A stretch of 53,348 nt of DNA from DATAQC01 sp046263055 (GTDB lineage: Bacteria; Actinomycetota; Acidimicrobiia; Acidimicrobiales; AC-14): positions 1 to 53,348 of the forward strand of contig JBHELO010000130.1 in assembly GCA_046263055.1 (NCBI GenBank), written 5' to 3'. This document shows positions 8,545-16,718 of the stretch, in pieces. Below the pieces are notes generated by a model. The model was not told the DNA's origin, did no database searches, and was given only the letters and a program-made list of their open reading frames with translations. Each line of letters opens with the position of its first letter. The first letter of the stretch is position 1. Both the position numbers and the translations under genes were made by a program.

Positions 8545-9486
8545 CACGTCGGGTGTGCCGAACGTCTCCAGCCTGACCAGGTTGGTGACGGGGTTCCCGG
8601 TGCGGTCGAGCAGGGGGTGGTCCAGCCGGTAGCGGTGGCTGTCACCGTGCACCAGGGCCACCGGCTTGGCGAAGCGGACGGTCTCGCCCCGCAGGGCGTC
8701 CACGAAGGCGTCGGTCCCGTCCACCGGCTTCGCCGCCCGCTCGGCCGGCCCCACGATCTCGAAGTACGGATCGGCCTGCACCACCACCATCACCCCGGCC
8801 GCCCCGGTGCGGCGGGCCAGGTCGAACGAGTCGTGCAGCCAGGCGGCGTCGGCCGCGGCGCGGGCGTCGTGCTCGGCGTTGTCGGCCAGGCGGTCGGCCA
8901 CCGTACGCTCGGGGTCGGGATCGGGGGCGTTCACGTCGTCGAAGTGGTCGTCATTGCTGCCCACCACGTGGACACCCACGAACACCACCCCGCCCGCCTG
9001 CCAGCGGGTGTTCTCCGGGTACTGGGCACTCTGGTGCTCGAGCGCCATCGTGCGCTTCCCGAAGCTGGCGGGGCTGGCGAACATGACCTGGCGCAGGTGG
9101 GCCAGGCGCTCCAGGGCGTTCTGTCCGCCGCCGTGGCAGTCCGTCCACTCGTTGTCGCCAATTACGTAGACCACCGGTGCGTCGAAGCTGTCGAAACGGC
9201 CGATGGCCTGCGTGTACACCCGGTCGTCGCAGCGCCCGCCACCCTTGAAGTCGCCGTCGAACACCGAGAAGTCCACGTCGGCGGCGTTCATGCTGGCCAC
9301 CAGATGGGGGAACCGGGCCTGGTCGTCGCGGGTGTAGGGGATGTCGCCCCACAGGCCCACGGTGGCCGGGTGGGCCGCCGGGGCGGCCGGTGGTGTGGCC
9401 GCGTGCCTCCCCGAGCCCCCGGAACAGGCGGCACCCGCCAAGCCGAGGGCGGCGACGGCCAGGGCGCCGGCCCGGCGAATGCTCAT
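8473..9486 (-). CDS. Metallophosphoesterase-like lipoprotein
   Basis: 337 residues. The N terminus is a lipoprotein signal: two Arg, a hydrophobic stretch and a lipobox LAGAAC with Cys21, then a Ser/Gly/Pro/Ala linker. The body looks like a calcineurin-type phosphoesterase: GLWGDIPYT, SVFDGDFKGGG, VYVIGDNEWTDC (in the place of the GNHE motif) and a late VHGDSHRYR (GHxH-like). The substrate cannot be read from sequence; family members include extracellular nucleotidases and acid phosphatases. It converges on and overlaps the PAP2 gene, and it starts 34 nt from the divergent glyS start, so the two share a very short promoter region. Confidence 0.8.
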   Translation of the reverse strand: MSIRRAGALAVAALGLAGAACSGGSGRHAATPPAAPAAHPATVGLWGDIPYTRDDQARFPHLVASMNAADVDFSVFDGDFKGGGRCDDRVYTQAIGRFDSFDAPVVYVIGDNEWTDCHGGGQNALERLAHLRQVMFASPASFGKRTMALEHQSAQYPENTRWQAGGVVFVGVHVVGSNDDHFDDVNAPDPDPERTVADRLADNAEHDARAAADAAWLHDSFDLARRTGAAGVMVVVQADPYFEIVGPAERAAKPVDGTDAFVDALRGETVRFAKPVALVHGDSHRYRLDHPLLDRTGNPVTNLVRLETFGTPDVSWVKATVDARDPQVFHFDVQRVT

Positions 9487-9508
9487 CGGGGGAGCATCGC
9501 ACCTCGCC

Positions 9509-9514
9509 TACCCT
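9509..9514 (+). promoter_or_regulatory. Probable -10 box of leaderless glyS (TACCCT)
   Basis: TACCCT matches TANNNT and ends 6 nt before the glyS ATG at 9521. There is no Shine-Dalgarno, so transcription probably starts at the ATG itself. Confidence 0.55.
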
Positions 9515-9520
9515 CTGGTC

Positions 9521-10843
9521 ATGGTCGACCGCACCGAACAGGTGGTGAACCTCGCCAAGCGCCGGGGGTTCGTGTTCCCCTCCAGCGAGATCTACGGCGG
9601 GTTCCGCTCGACCTGGGACTACGGCCCCCTGGGGGTGCTGCTCAAGCGCAACGTGATGGAGGCGTGGTGGCGGGCCATGGTCCAGGAGCGCGACGACATC
9701 GTCGGCCTCGACGCCGCCATCCTCATGGCGCCCAAGGTGTGGGAGGCGTCGGGCCACCTGGCCACCTTCTCCGACCCGCTCGTGGACTGCCGCACCTGCA
9801 AGGAGCGCTGGCGGGCCGACCAGATCGCCGCCTCGGTGGCCGACGGGGGTGACGGCACGTGCCCCAACTGCGGGTCCCACGACCTCACCGAGGCCCGGCC
9901 CTTCCATCTCATGTTCAAGACCCACGTGGGCCCGGTGGAGGACGAGGGGGCGGTGGCCTACCTGCGCCCGGAGACGGCCCAGGGGATCTTCGTCAACTTC
10001 GCCAACGTGGTGCAAACCAGCCGCAAGAAGCCGCCGTTCGGCATCGCCCAGCAGGGCAAGTCCTTCCGCAACGAGATCACCCCCGGCAACTTCATCTTCC
10101 GCACCCGCGAGTTCGAGCAGATGGAGATGGAGTTCTTCGTCCCACCCGACCAGGGCCAGAAGTGGTTCGAGTACTGGTGCGAGGAGCGGCTGCGCTGGTA
10201 CACCGACCTCGGCATACCGGCCGACCAGCTCCGCCTCCGCCACCACGACCCCGAGGAGTTGTCGCACTACTCCACCGGCACCGCCGACGTGGAGTTCCTC
10301 TACCCGTGGGGGTGGGGCGAGCTGGAGGGCGTCGCCAACCGCACCGACTACGACCTGACCCAGCACGCCGCCTTCTCCGGCCAGCGCCTCGAGTACTTCG
10401 ACCAGGCCAGCGGCGAGCGCTACGTGCCCCACGTCATCGAGCCGGCGGCCGGTGTCGGGCGCTCGATGATGGCCTTTTTGCTGGCCGCCTACGACGAGGA
10501 CGAGGTGGGCGGCGAGGCCCGCACCGTGCTCCGTCTCCACCACCGGCTGGCGCCCTACACGGTGGCGGTCCTGCCCTTGTCCAAGAAGGACACCCTGCTC
10601 CCGACCGCCCGCGAGGTGCTCAAGCGCCTCCAGCCCCACTTCATGTGCGACTACGACGAGACCCAGTCCATCGGCCGTCGCTACCGGCGCCAGGACGAGG
10701 CCGGCACCCCCTACAGCGTCACCGTCGACTTCGACAGCCTGGACGACCGGGCTGTCACCATCCGCGATCGCGACACCCTCGTCCAGGACCGGGTCCCGAT
10801 CGACGACCTGGTGGGCGAGCTGCGCTCCCGCCTGGGGGGCTGA
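9521..10843 (+). CDS. glyS: Glycyl-tRNA synthetase (alpha2 dimeric type)
   Basis: Charges tRNA-Gly with glycine. 440 residues of the eukaryote/archaea/actinobacteria-type class II enzyme: N-terminal NLAKRRGFVFPSSEIYGG and TWDYGPLGVLLKRN, a zinc-like CRTCKERW...CPNCGSHDL insertion, motif 2 region FRNEITPGNFIFRTREFEQME, then the WGELEGVANRTDYDLTQH and IEPAAGVGRSMMAFL motifs, and a C-terminal anticodon-binding domain beginning LAPYTVAVLPL. The length and motifs are complete. The ATG is fixed by the leaderless promoter spacing and by the conserved start. Confidence 0.96.
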   Translation: MVDRTEQVVNLAKRRGFVFPSSEIYGGFRSTWDYGPLGVLLKRNVMEAWWRAMVQERDDIVGLDAAILMAPKVWEASGHLATFSDPLVDCRTCKERWRADQIAASVADGGDGTCPNCGSHDLTEARPFHLMFKTHVGPVEDEGAVAYLRPETAQGIFVNFANVVQTSRKKPPFGIAQQGKSFRNEITPGNFIFRTREFEQMEMEFFVPPDQGQKWFEYWCEERLRWYTDLGIPADQLRLRHHDPEELSHYSTGTADVEFLYPWGWGELEGVANRTDYDLTQHAAFSGQRLEYFDQASGERYVPHVIEPAAGVGRSMMAFLLAAYDEDEVGGEARTVLRLHHRLAPYTVAVLPLSKKDTLLPTAREVLKRLQPHFMCDYDETQSIGRRYRRQDEAGTPYSVTVDFDSLDDRAVTIRDRDTLVQDRVPIDDLVGELRSRLGG

Positions 10844-10873
10844 GCCCGCGGCCGGCGGGGCGGGCGCCGCCGG

Positions 10874-10879
10874 TACCCT
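10874..10879 (+). promoter_or_regulatory. Probable -10 box of a leaderless transcript (TACCCT)
   Basis: TACCCT, identical to the box before glyS, ends 8 nt before the GTG at 10888. No Shine-Dalgarno is seen. Confidence 0.5.
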
Positions 10880-10887
10880 GGGCCCAG

Positions 10888-12243
10888 GTGGCCGCCCTGC
10901 CCGATCCGCGTCACCGGCGCCTGCCGGCCCTGGTGGCGGGGGCCTTGGTGGTCCTGCTGCTGGCCGTCGCCACCGGGGTGGCCGTGGCTCGCGCCGGCCG
11001 GTCGGCCCGCTCGTCGGCCCCCCGGGCGGCCGCACCTCCCACCATGGCGGGCCCGGCCGTCCCCGGCACCACCGCCACCACCACGACGGTGCTCCCGGAA
11101 CCGGGGTACATCACCGAGATCAAGCAGCAGGTGGCGGGCCTGCGGGGCCTGGCCTGGAAGCGGCCGCTGGCGGTGGCCGTGGTGTCCAAGGACGAGCTGG
11201 CCCGCCGCTACCGGGCCGGCACCGAGCGCGACGCCAAGCCCGACCGCCTGGCCGGGGATGGCGACACCTTCCACCTCCTCCACCTCGTCCCCCGGGACGT
11301 GGACTACGCCAAGACGGTAGAGGACCTGTACTCCGGCCTCGTCCTCGGGTTCTACGACCCCGAGACCAAGGAGCTGGTGGTGGGCGACAGCGGGGGCCAG
11401 GTGGACGCCGGCACCAAGGTCACCCTGGCCCACGAGCTGGACCACGCCCTGACCGACCAGTGGTTCGACTTCGGGGCCGCGACCAAGGCTCTCGACGACG
11501 CCGACCGGGAGGAGGAGGTGGACGCCTACGACGCCCTGATCGAGGGCGACGCCAAGCGCCTGGAATCCGTGTACGCCGACACGTACCTCTCGGAGGAGGA
11601 GCAGCTGGCCTACGCCCTCGGCGGGCTGGGCGGGGGCGACGACGCCCTGGCCGCCAAGCTGGCCAAGACGCCGAAGTTTCTGCTCGACTACCTCTACTTC
11701 CCGTACACCTCGGGCCTGGACTTCGTCAAGGCGGAAGCCGCCACGCGGGGCAACGCCGGCGTGGACGACGCCTACCGCCGCCCGCCGACCTCCACCGAGC
11801 AGATCCTCCACCCCGACCTGTACGCCGCCGCCCAGGGGTGGACGCCGCCGTCCCTTCCCGACCTGGCCACCGCCACCACCTGCCAGGTCACCCGCCGCAA
11901 CGCCCTCGGCGAGTTCAAGATGGAGGAGCTGCTCGGGTCGGAGCTGGGCTCCAGCGCGGCCACGGCGGCCGCCGCCGGCTGGAACGGCGACGCCTTCGAG
12001 ACGGTGCGCTGCGGGTCGGCGCTCGGCATGGTCGAGCGGTGGCAGGCCGACAGCGAGGCGGCGGCCACCCGTCTGGCCGCCGCCCTGGCCCGCTGGGGAC
12101 CGGCGTGGTCCAAGGGTCGGGCAAGCGGCGGGCGCTTCTCGGGGAGCGCCGGCACCGGCCGGGTGGTGCAGTCGGGCGCCCGCGTGGACCTCGTCCTGGC
12201 CGACGACGCCGCCACCGCCGACCGCCTGGCCGGGTTGTCGTAG
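10888..12243 (+). CDS. Membrane-anchored putative zinc metallopeptidase (HELDH)
   Basis: 451 residues. The N terminus is a signal anchor (HRRLPALVAGALVVLLLAVATGVAVARAGR) followed by a Ser/Ala/Pro/Thr linker that ends at TTTTVLPEPGY. The body holds VLGFYDPETKELVVGD and then VTLAHELDHALTDQWFDFG, in which His182-Glu183-Leu-Asp-His186 fits the HExxH zincin active site. A third zinc ligand may lie in the acidic EEEVDAYDALIEGDAKRLE stretch. I know of similar actinobacterial proteins of unknown function but no characterised member. It probably acts outside the membrane. No operon partner is evident; glyS is 44 nt upstream with its own promoter. Confidence 0.72.
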   Translation: MAALPDPRHRRLPALVAGALVVLLLAVATGVAVARAGRSARSSAPRAAAPPTMAGPAVPGTTATTTTVLPEPGYITEIKQQVAGLRGLAWKRPLAVAVVSKDELARRYRAGTERDAKPDRLAGDGDTFHLLHLVPRDVDYAKTVEDLYSGLVLGFYDPETKELVVGDSGGQVDAGTKVTLAHELDHALTDQWFDFGAATKALDDADREEEVDAYDALIEGDAKRLESVYADTYLSEEEQLAYALGGLGGGDDALAAKLAKTPKFLLDYLYFPYTSGLDFVKAEAATRGNAGVDDAYRRPPTSTEQILHPDLYAAAQGWTPPSLPDLATATTCQVTRRNALGEFKMEELLGSELGSSAATAAAAGWNGDAFETVRCGSALGMVERWQADSEAAATRLAAALARWGPAWSKGRASGGRFSGSAGTGRVVQSGARVDLVLADDAATADRLAGLS

Positions 12244-12300
12244 CGGCGGGTCCGAGGGTCCTCCGGCCACGCCTGGCCCGGCCACGGCCTCGGCGGCCAC

Positions 12301-12330
12301 CCGGGGGCTGCGAACCCCGGCGGGTAGTCT
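12301..12330 (+). promoter_or_regulatory. Hairpin and -10 box (TAGTCT) upstream of ppdK
   Basis: An inverted repeat CCGGGG...CCCCGG (12301-12320, 8-nt loop) is followed by TAGTCT (12325-12330), a TANNNT -10 box. Transcription would start near 12337, giving a short leader of about 27 nt. The ppdK start has a good Shine-Dalgarno (AGGAGAA, about 12352-12358), so this gene, unlike its neighbours, seems to have a conventional leader. Confidence 0.45.
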
Positions 12331-12363
12331 CGTCCTGCCCGCCACTCGGCCAGGAGAACCCGC

Positions 12364-15015
12364 GTGAACTACGTCTTTGCCTTCGACCACCGGCATGATC
12401 GGCCGCCGATGAGCCTGAAGGACCTCCTAGGTGGCAAGGGGGCCAACCTGGCGGAGATGACCTCGGTGCTGGACCTTCCGGTGCCCCACGGGTTCACCAT
12501 CACCACCGACGCCTGCCGGGCCTACATGGTGGGGGGGTGGCCGCAGGGCCTGTCCGACGAGGTGGCCGGCCACCTGGATCGCCTGGAGTCGTCCATGGGG
12601 ACGCGCCTGGGTGACGCCGACGACCCCCTCCTGGTGAGCGTGCGTTCGGGGGCCAAGTTCTCGATGCCGGGGATGATGGACACCGTTCTCAACCTGGGTC
12701 TCAACGACCGGTCGGTGGAGGGCCTGGCCGCCCAGACCTCCGACGAGCGCTTCGCCTACGACAGCTACCGCCGGTTCGTGCAGATGTACGGGCGCATCGT
12801 GCTCGGCGTGCCCGGGGAGGACTTCGACACCCTCTTCGAGGCGGCCAAGGAGAAGGCGGGCACCGAGAGCGACGCCGAGGTCCCCGCCGACCTGCTGCGG
12901 TCCCTGGTCGGGGACTTCCAGGCGGCGGTGGCGCGCCATACCGGCGAGCCCTTCCCCCAGGCCCCCGCCGACCAGCTGCGGGGCGCCATCGAGGCCGTGT
13001 TCCGGTCCTGGAACGGGCCCCGGGCCGTCACCTACCGGGTGCGCGAGGGCATCCCCCACGAGCTGGGGACGGCCGTCAACGTGCAGGCCATGGTCTTCGG
13101 CAACCGCAACGACCACTCGGGCACCGGCGTGGGCTTCACCCGCGACCCGGCCACCGGTGCCCAGGGCGCCTACGGGGACTTCCTGGTCAACGCCCAGGGT
13201 GAGGACGTGGTGGCCGGCATCCGCAACACGCTGCCCCTCGCCGACATGAAGACACTGTTCCCGGCCGTCCACGACGAGCTGCTGGCCGTCTTCGGCCGCC
13301 TCGAGCGCCACTACCGGGACATGTGCGACACCGAGTTCACCATCGACGACGGCAAGCTCTGGATGCTGCAGACCCGGGTGGGCAAGCGCACGGGCACCGC
13401 CGCCCTGCGGATGGCGGTGGACATGACCACCGACGACGACATCCGCCTGAGCCGGGCCGAGGCCGTGCAGCGCATCACCGCCGACCACCTGGACTCGGTG
13501 CTCCACCCGCAGTTCGGGGCCACCGAGGCCACCGTCGTGGCCACCGGGCTGGCCGCCTCGCCGGGGGCCGCCGTCGGCCGGGTGTACTTCACCGCCGACG
13601 ACGCGGCGGCGGCCGCCGCCGCGGGCGAGAAGGTCATCCTCGTCCGCAGTGAGACGTCGCCCGAGGACGTCCACGGCATGATCGTGGCCGAGGGCATCCT
13701 CACCGCCCGGGGCGGCCTCGTCTCCCACGCCGCGGTGGTGGCCCGGGGCTGGGGCAAGCCGGCGGTGGTGGGCGCCGAGTCGGTCGTGATCTCCGGGCGC
13801 CGCTTCGCGGCCGGCGGCCACACGGTGTCCGAGGGGGACGTGATCTCGGTGGACGGCAGCACCGGCCGGGTCATGCTCGGGGAGGTGCCTCTCTCGGTCG
13901 CCGAGCCGCCGCCCCAGTTCCAGACCATCCTCGGGTGGGCGGACGAGATCCGGGCCGGGAAGATGGCCGTGCGGGCCAACGCCGACACCGGGCCGGACGC
14001 CGCCAACGCCCGCCGCTTCGGGGCCGAGGGGATCGGGCTGTGCCGCACCGAGCACATGTTCCTGGGCGAGCGCCTGCCCGTCGTGCGGCGCATGATCCTG
14101 GCCGCCACGCCCGACGAGGAGGCGGCCGCCCTCGAGGAGCTGCGCCAGGCCCAGAAGGCGGACTTCACCGAGATCCTGGAGGCCATGGACGGCCTTCCCG
14201 TCACCGTCCGCCTCCTCGACCCGCCCCTGCACGAGTTCCTGCCCCGCACCGAGGACCTCAAGGTCAAGGCCGCCAACCCGGCGACGCCGCTGAGCGCCGA
14301 GGAGCAGCGCCTGCTGGCGGCGGCCGAGACGTGGCACGAGTTCAACCCCATGCTCGGCACCCGGGGCGTCCGCCTCGGCGTCCTCAAGCCCGGGCTGTAC
14401 GCCATGCAGGTGCGGGCCCTGCTGGAGGCGGCCGCCGACCGGGTGGTGGCCGGAGGCCAGCCCGTCGTGGAGGTCATGATCCCCCTCACCGTCACCCGGG
14501 AGGAGCTGGCCCTGGCCCGCAGCTGGGTGGAGGGAGCCGTCGCCCAGGCCACCGCCGGCGTCGAGCACCCGACGGAGGTGACCATCGGCACCATGGTGGA
14601 GACGCCCCGGGCCGCCATCCGGGCCGACGAGCTGGCCACCGTGGCCGACTTCTTCTCCTTCGGCACCAACGACCTCACCCAGATGACGTTCGGCTTCAGC
14701 CGGGACGACGTGGAGGGCCGGATGATGCCCGCCTACCTGGAGAAAGGCCTGCTCAAACGCAATCCTTTCGAGACCATCGACCGGGGCGGGGTCGGGGAGC
14801 TGGTCCTCGAGGCGTGCCGGCGAGGCCGGGCCACCAAGCCGGGGATCAAGCTCGGGGTGTGCGGCGAGCACGGCGGCGACCCCGAGTCCATCGCCCTGTT
14901 CGTCGAGGCCGGCCTCCACTACGTGTCCTGCTCGCCGTTCAGGGTACCCATCGCCCGCCTGGCGGCCGCCCAAGCCATCTTGTCAGCCCCGGAGCCGAGG
15001 TCCTCGGCCGAATAG
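12364..15015 (+). CDS. ppdK: Pyruvate, phosphate dikinase
   Basis: Interconverts pyruvate + ATP + Pi and PEP + AMP + PPi. 883 residues, the full bacterial length. The N-terminal ATP-grasp part begins VFAFDHRHD and shows LLGGKGANLAEM and VSVRSGAKFSMPGMMDTVLNLGLN. The phosphohistidine domain holds GGLVSHAAVVARGWGKPAV with His455. The PEP/pyruvate barrel has GIGLCRTEHMF, NPMLGTRGVRLG, FSFGTNDLTQMTFGFSRDD and VCGEHGGDPESI with Cys833 as the catalytic acid. Residue 453, Thr in the plant enzymes and many bacterial ones (GGMTSH), is Val here. The GTG start is supported by AGGAGAA 6 nt upstream. It is probably a single-gene unit used in gluconeogenesis or PPi-dependent glycolysis. Confidence 0.97.
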   Translation: MNYVFAFDHRHDRPPMSLKDLLGGKGANLAEMTSVLDLPVPHGFTITTDACRAYMVGGWPQGLSDEVAGHLDRLESSMGTRLGDADDPLLVSVRSGAKFSMPGMMDTVLNLGLNDRSVEGLAAQTSDERFAYDSYRRFVQMYGRIVLGVPGEDFDTLFEAAKEKAGTESDAEVPADLLRSLVGDFQAAVARHTGEPFPQAPADQLRGAIEAVFRSWNGPRAVTYRVREGIPHELGTAVNVQAMVFGNRNDHSGTGVGFTRDPATGAQGAYGDFLVNAQGEDVVAGIRNTLPLADMKTLFPAVHDELLAVFGRLERHYRDMCDTEFTIDDGKLWMLQTRVGKRTGTAALRMAVDMTTDDDIRLSRAEAVQRITADHLDSVLHPQFGATEATVVATGLAASPGAAVGRVYFTADDAAAAAAAGEKVILVRSETSPEDVHGMIVAEGILTARGGLVSHAAVVARGWGKPAVVGAESVVISGRRFAAGGHTVSEGDVISVDGSTGRVMLGEVPLSVAEPPPQFQTILGWADEIRAGKMAVRANADTGPDAANARRFGAEGIGLCRTEHMFLGERLPVVRRMILAATPDEEAAALEELRQAQKADFTEILEAMDGLPVTVRLLDPPLHEFLPRTEDLKVKAANPATPLSAEEQRLLAAAETWHEFNPMLGTRGVRLGVLKPGLYAMQVRALLEAAADRVVAGGQPVVEVMIPLTVTREELALARSWVEGAVAQATAGVEHPTEVTIGTMVETPRAAIRADELATVADFFSFGTNDLTQMTFGFSRDDVEGRMMPAYLEKGLLKRNPFETIDRGGVGELVLEACRRGRATKPGIKLGVCGEHGGDPESIALFVEAGLHYVSCSPFRVPIARLAAAQAILSAPEPRSSAE

Positions 15016-15136
15016 GTCGGAGCTCCGGGCGGCCGGTGCAGGTCGCCGAAGTGCAGCACGCGCGGCCGGACCCGGCCGGACGTCCCACCCTGCGTGCCGC
15101 GCCCGCTCGGCCAGGCCCCCGCCCTCCCGTGCTGCG

Positions 15137-15277
15137 CACGCTCCCCGGGCACGACCCCCGCGGAGCGGCGCTACGGTCGCCCCCACGCTCCCCGGGCACG
15201 ACCTCCGCGGAGCGGCGCTACGGTCGCCCGCACGCTCCCCGGGCACGACCTCCGCGGAGCGGCGCTACGGTCGCCCC
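15137..15277 (+). repeat. Three tandem 47-bp repeats ending at the tldD start
   Basis: Three head-to-tail copies start at 15137, 15184 and 15231 (period exactly 47 bp). Copies differ at few positions, mainly CCCC versus CTCC and one base near the copy junction. Each contains the palindrome CTCCGCGGAG (perfect in copies 2 and 3, 15203-15212 and 15250-15259) followed by TACGGT (15172, 15219, 15266). The last copy ends one base before the tldD ATG. The rest of the 263-nt gap after ppdK (15016-15136) shows nothing I can name. Confidence 0.9.
15266..15271 (+). promoter_or_regulatory. Probable -10 box of leaderless tldD (TACGGT)
   Basis: TACGGT matches TANNNT and ends 7 nt before the ATG at 15279, so the message likely begins at the ATG. 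Two upstream copies of the same box lie 47 and 94 bp earlier within the tandem repeat and may act as extra start sites. Confidence 0.5.
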
Positions 15278-15278
15278 C

Positions 15279-16718
15279 ATGTTCGACCTGGCCACCGCCG
15301 CGGTGGAGGGGGCGCTGGCGGCGGGGGCGACGTACGCCGACGCCCGGGGGGTCGAGACGGCCACTGAGGTGCTCCACGCCCGCAACGGGGACCTCACCGG
15401 GCTGCGCCGGGGCGAGTCGGCGGGGGTGGGGGTGCGGGCCCTGCTGGGGTCGTCGTGGGGGTTCTTCGCCACCTCGGACCTGGACGGGGCGGCGGCCCGG
15501 CGGGCCGGCCAGGAGGCGGTGGCCATCGCCCGCGCCTCGGCCCGGGTCCCCGGGCCGCCGCTGGAGCTGGCCGACGTGGCGGTGGTCACCGACCACTGGG
15601 ACTCGGGGTGGCGGGAGCACTGGGCCGACGTGGCCCTGGCCACCAAGGCCGATCTGGTGGTGGGGGCCACCTCCACCATGGCCGGGGTGGCCGGGGTGGC
15701 GCTGGCCGAGGCCCTCCTCACGTTCTGGGACACCAGGAAGTGGTTCGTGTCCAGCTCCGGCTCGCGCATCTCCCAGCACCTGGTGGAGAGCGGGGCCTCC
15801 ATGAGCGCCACCGCCGTCGGCGAGGCGGAGACCCAGCGCCGCTCCTATGGCGGTATCGGCGGCCGGTTCGGCACCCGGGGCTACGAGCTGGTCCGCGACG
15901 CCGACCTGGCCGGCAACGCCGGCCGGGTGGGGGAGGAGGCGGTCGCCCTGCTGGCCGCCCCGGAGTGCCCGGTGGGGGAGACCGATCTGGTGCTCGGCTC
16001 CGAACAGCTGGCCCTGCAGATCCACGAGTCGGTCGGCCACGCCGTGGAGCTGGACCGCATCCTCGGCTGGGAGGCGGCCTTCGCAGGGACGTCGTTCCTC
16101 GACCTGGCCCGCCTCGGCAGCCTGCGCTACGGCTCCGAGCTGATGAACGTGACGGCCGACGCCACCCTGCCCGGCGCCCTCGGGACCTTCGGCTACGACG
16201 ACGAGGGCACCCTTGCCCGCTCGGTGGACATCGTGCGGGAGGGCGTGTGGGTGGGAGTGCTCTCGGGCCGGGACTCGGCCGCCGCCGCCGGCCTGCCTCC
16301 CGGGGGCATGGCGCGGGCCGACGGCTGGAGCCGCCTGCCGATGGTGCGCATGACCAACGTGGGCATCCTCCCCGGCGAGTCGTCGCTCGAGGAGATGGTG
16401 GCCGACACCGACGACGGCATCTACATGGATACCAACCGGTCGTGGTCCATCGACGACCGCCGCCTCAACTTCCAGTTCGGCTGCGAGGTGGGGCGGGAGA
16501 TCAAGCGGGGCAAGTTGGGCGGGCTCGTGCGCAACCCCACCTACACGGGCATCACCCCCCGCTTCTGGGCCTCCCTGGACCGCCTGGGAGGCCCGGACGA
16601 GTGGATCTTCTGGGGCACCCCCAACTGCGGCAAGGGCCAGCCCCAACAGGTCGGCCACACCGGCCACCCCGCCGTCCCCGCCCGTTTCCGCAACGTCCGT
16701 GTCGGGGTCCGTGGCTGA
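15279..16718 (+). CDS. tldD: TldD-family metalloprotease subunit
   Basis: TldD is the catalytic, zinc-binding half of the TldD/TldE heterodimeric protease, which trims unfolded peptides and matures some ribosomal peptides. The 479-residue protein has the family's HExxxH metal site as LQIHESVGHAVELDR (His249, Glu250, His254) and conserved later motifs YDDEGTLARSVDIVREGVWVGVLSGRDSA, MTNVGILPGESSLEEMV and the C-terminal RNPTYTGITPRFWASL. The ATG start is set by the leaderless promoter spacing. The stop overlaps the tldE ATG (TGATG), so the two subunits are co-translated. Confidence 0.95.
   Translation: MFDLATAAVEGALAAGATYADARGVETATEVLHARNGDLTGLRRGESAGVGVRALLGSSWGFFATSDLDGAAARRAGQEAVAIARASARVPGPPLELADVAVVTDHWDSGWREHWADVALATKADLVVGATSTMAGVAGVALAEALLTFWDTRKWFVSSSGSRISQHLVESGASMSATAVGEAETQRRSYGGIGGRFGTRGYELVRDADLAGNAGRVGEEAVALLAAPECPVGETDLVLGSEQLALQIHESVGHAVELDRILGWEAAFAGTSFLDLARLGSLRYGSELMNVTADATLPGALGTFGYDDEGTLARSVDIVREGVWVGVLSGRDSAAAAGLPPGGMARADGWSRLPMVRMTNVGILPGESSLEEMVADTDDGIYMDTNRSWSIDDRRLNFQFGCEVGREIKRGKLGGLVRNPTYTGITPRFWASLDRLGGPDEWIFWGTPNCGKGQPQQVGHTGHPAVPARFRNVRVGVRG

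Noticed and set aside
12427..14973. Long minus-strand open frame opposite ppdK
   Set aside because: The plus strand encodes an intact PpdK with all catalytic motifs; the antisense frame has no recognisable domain.
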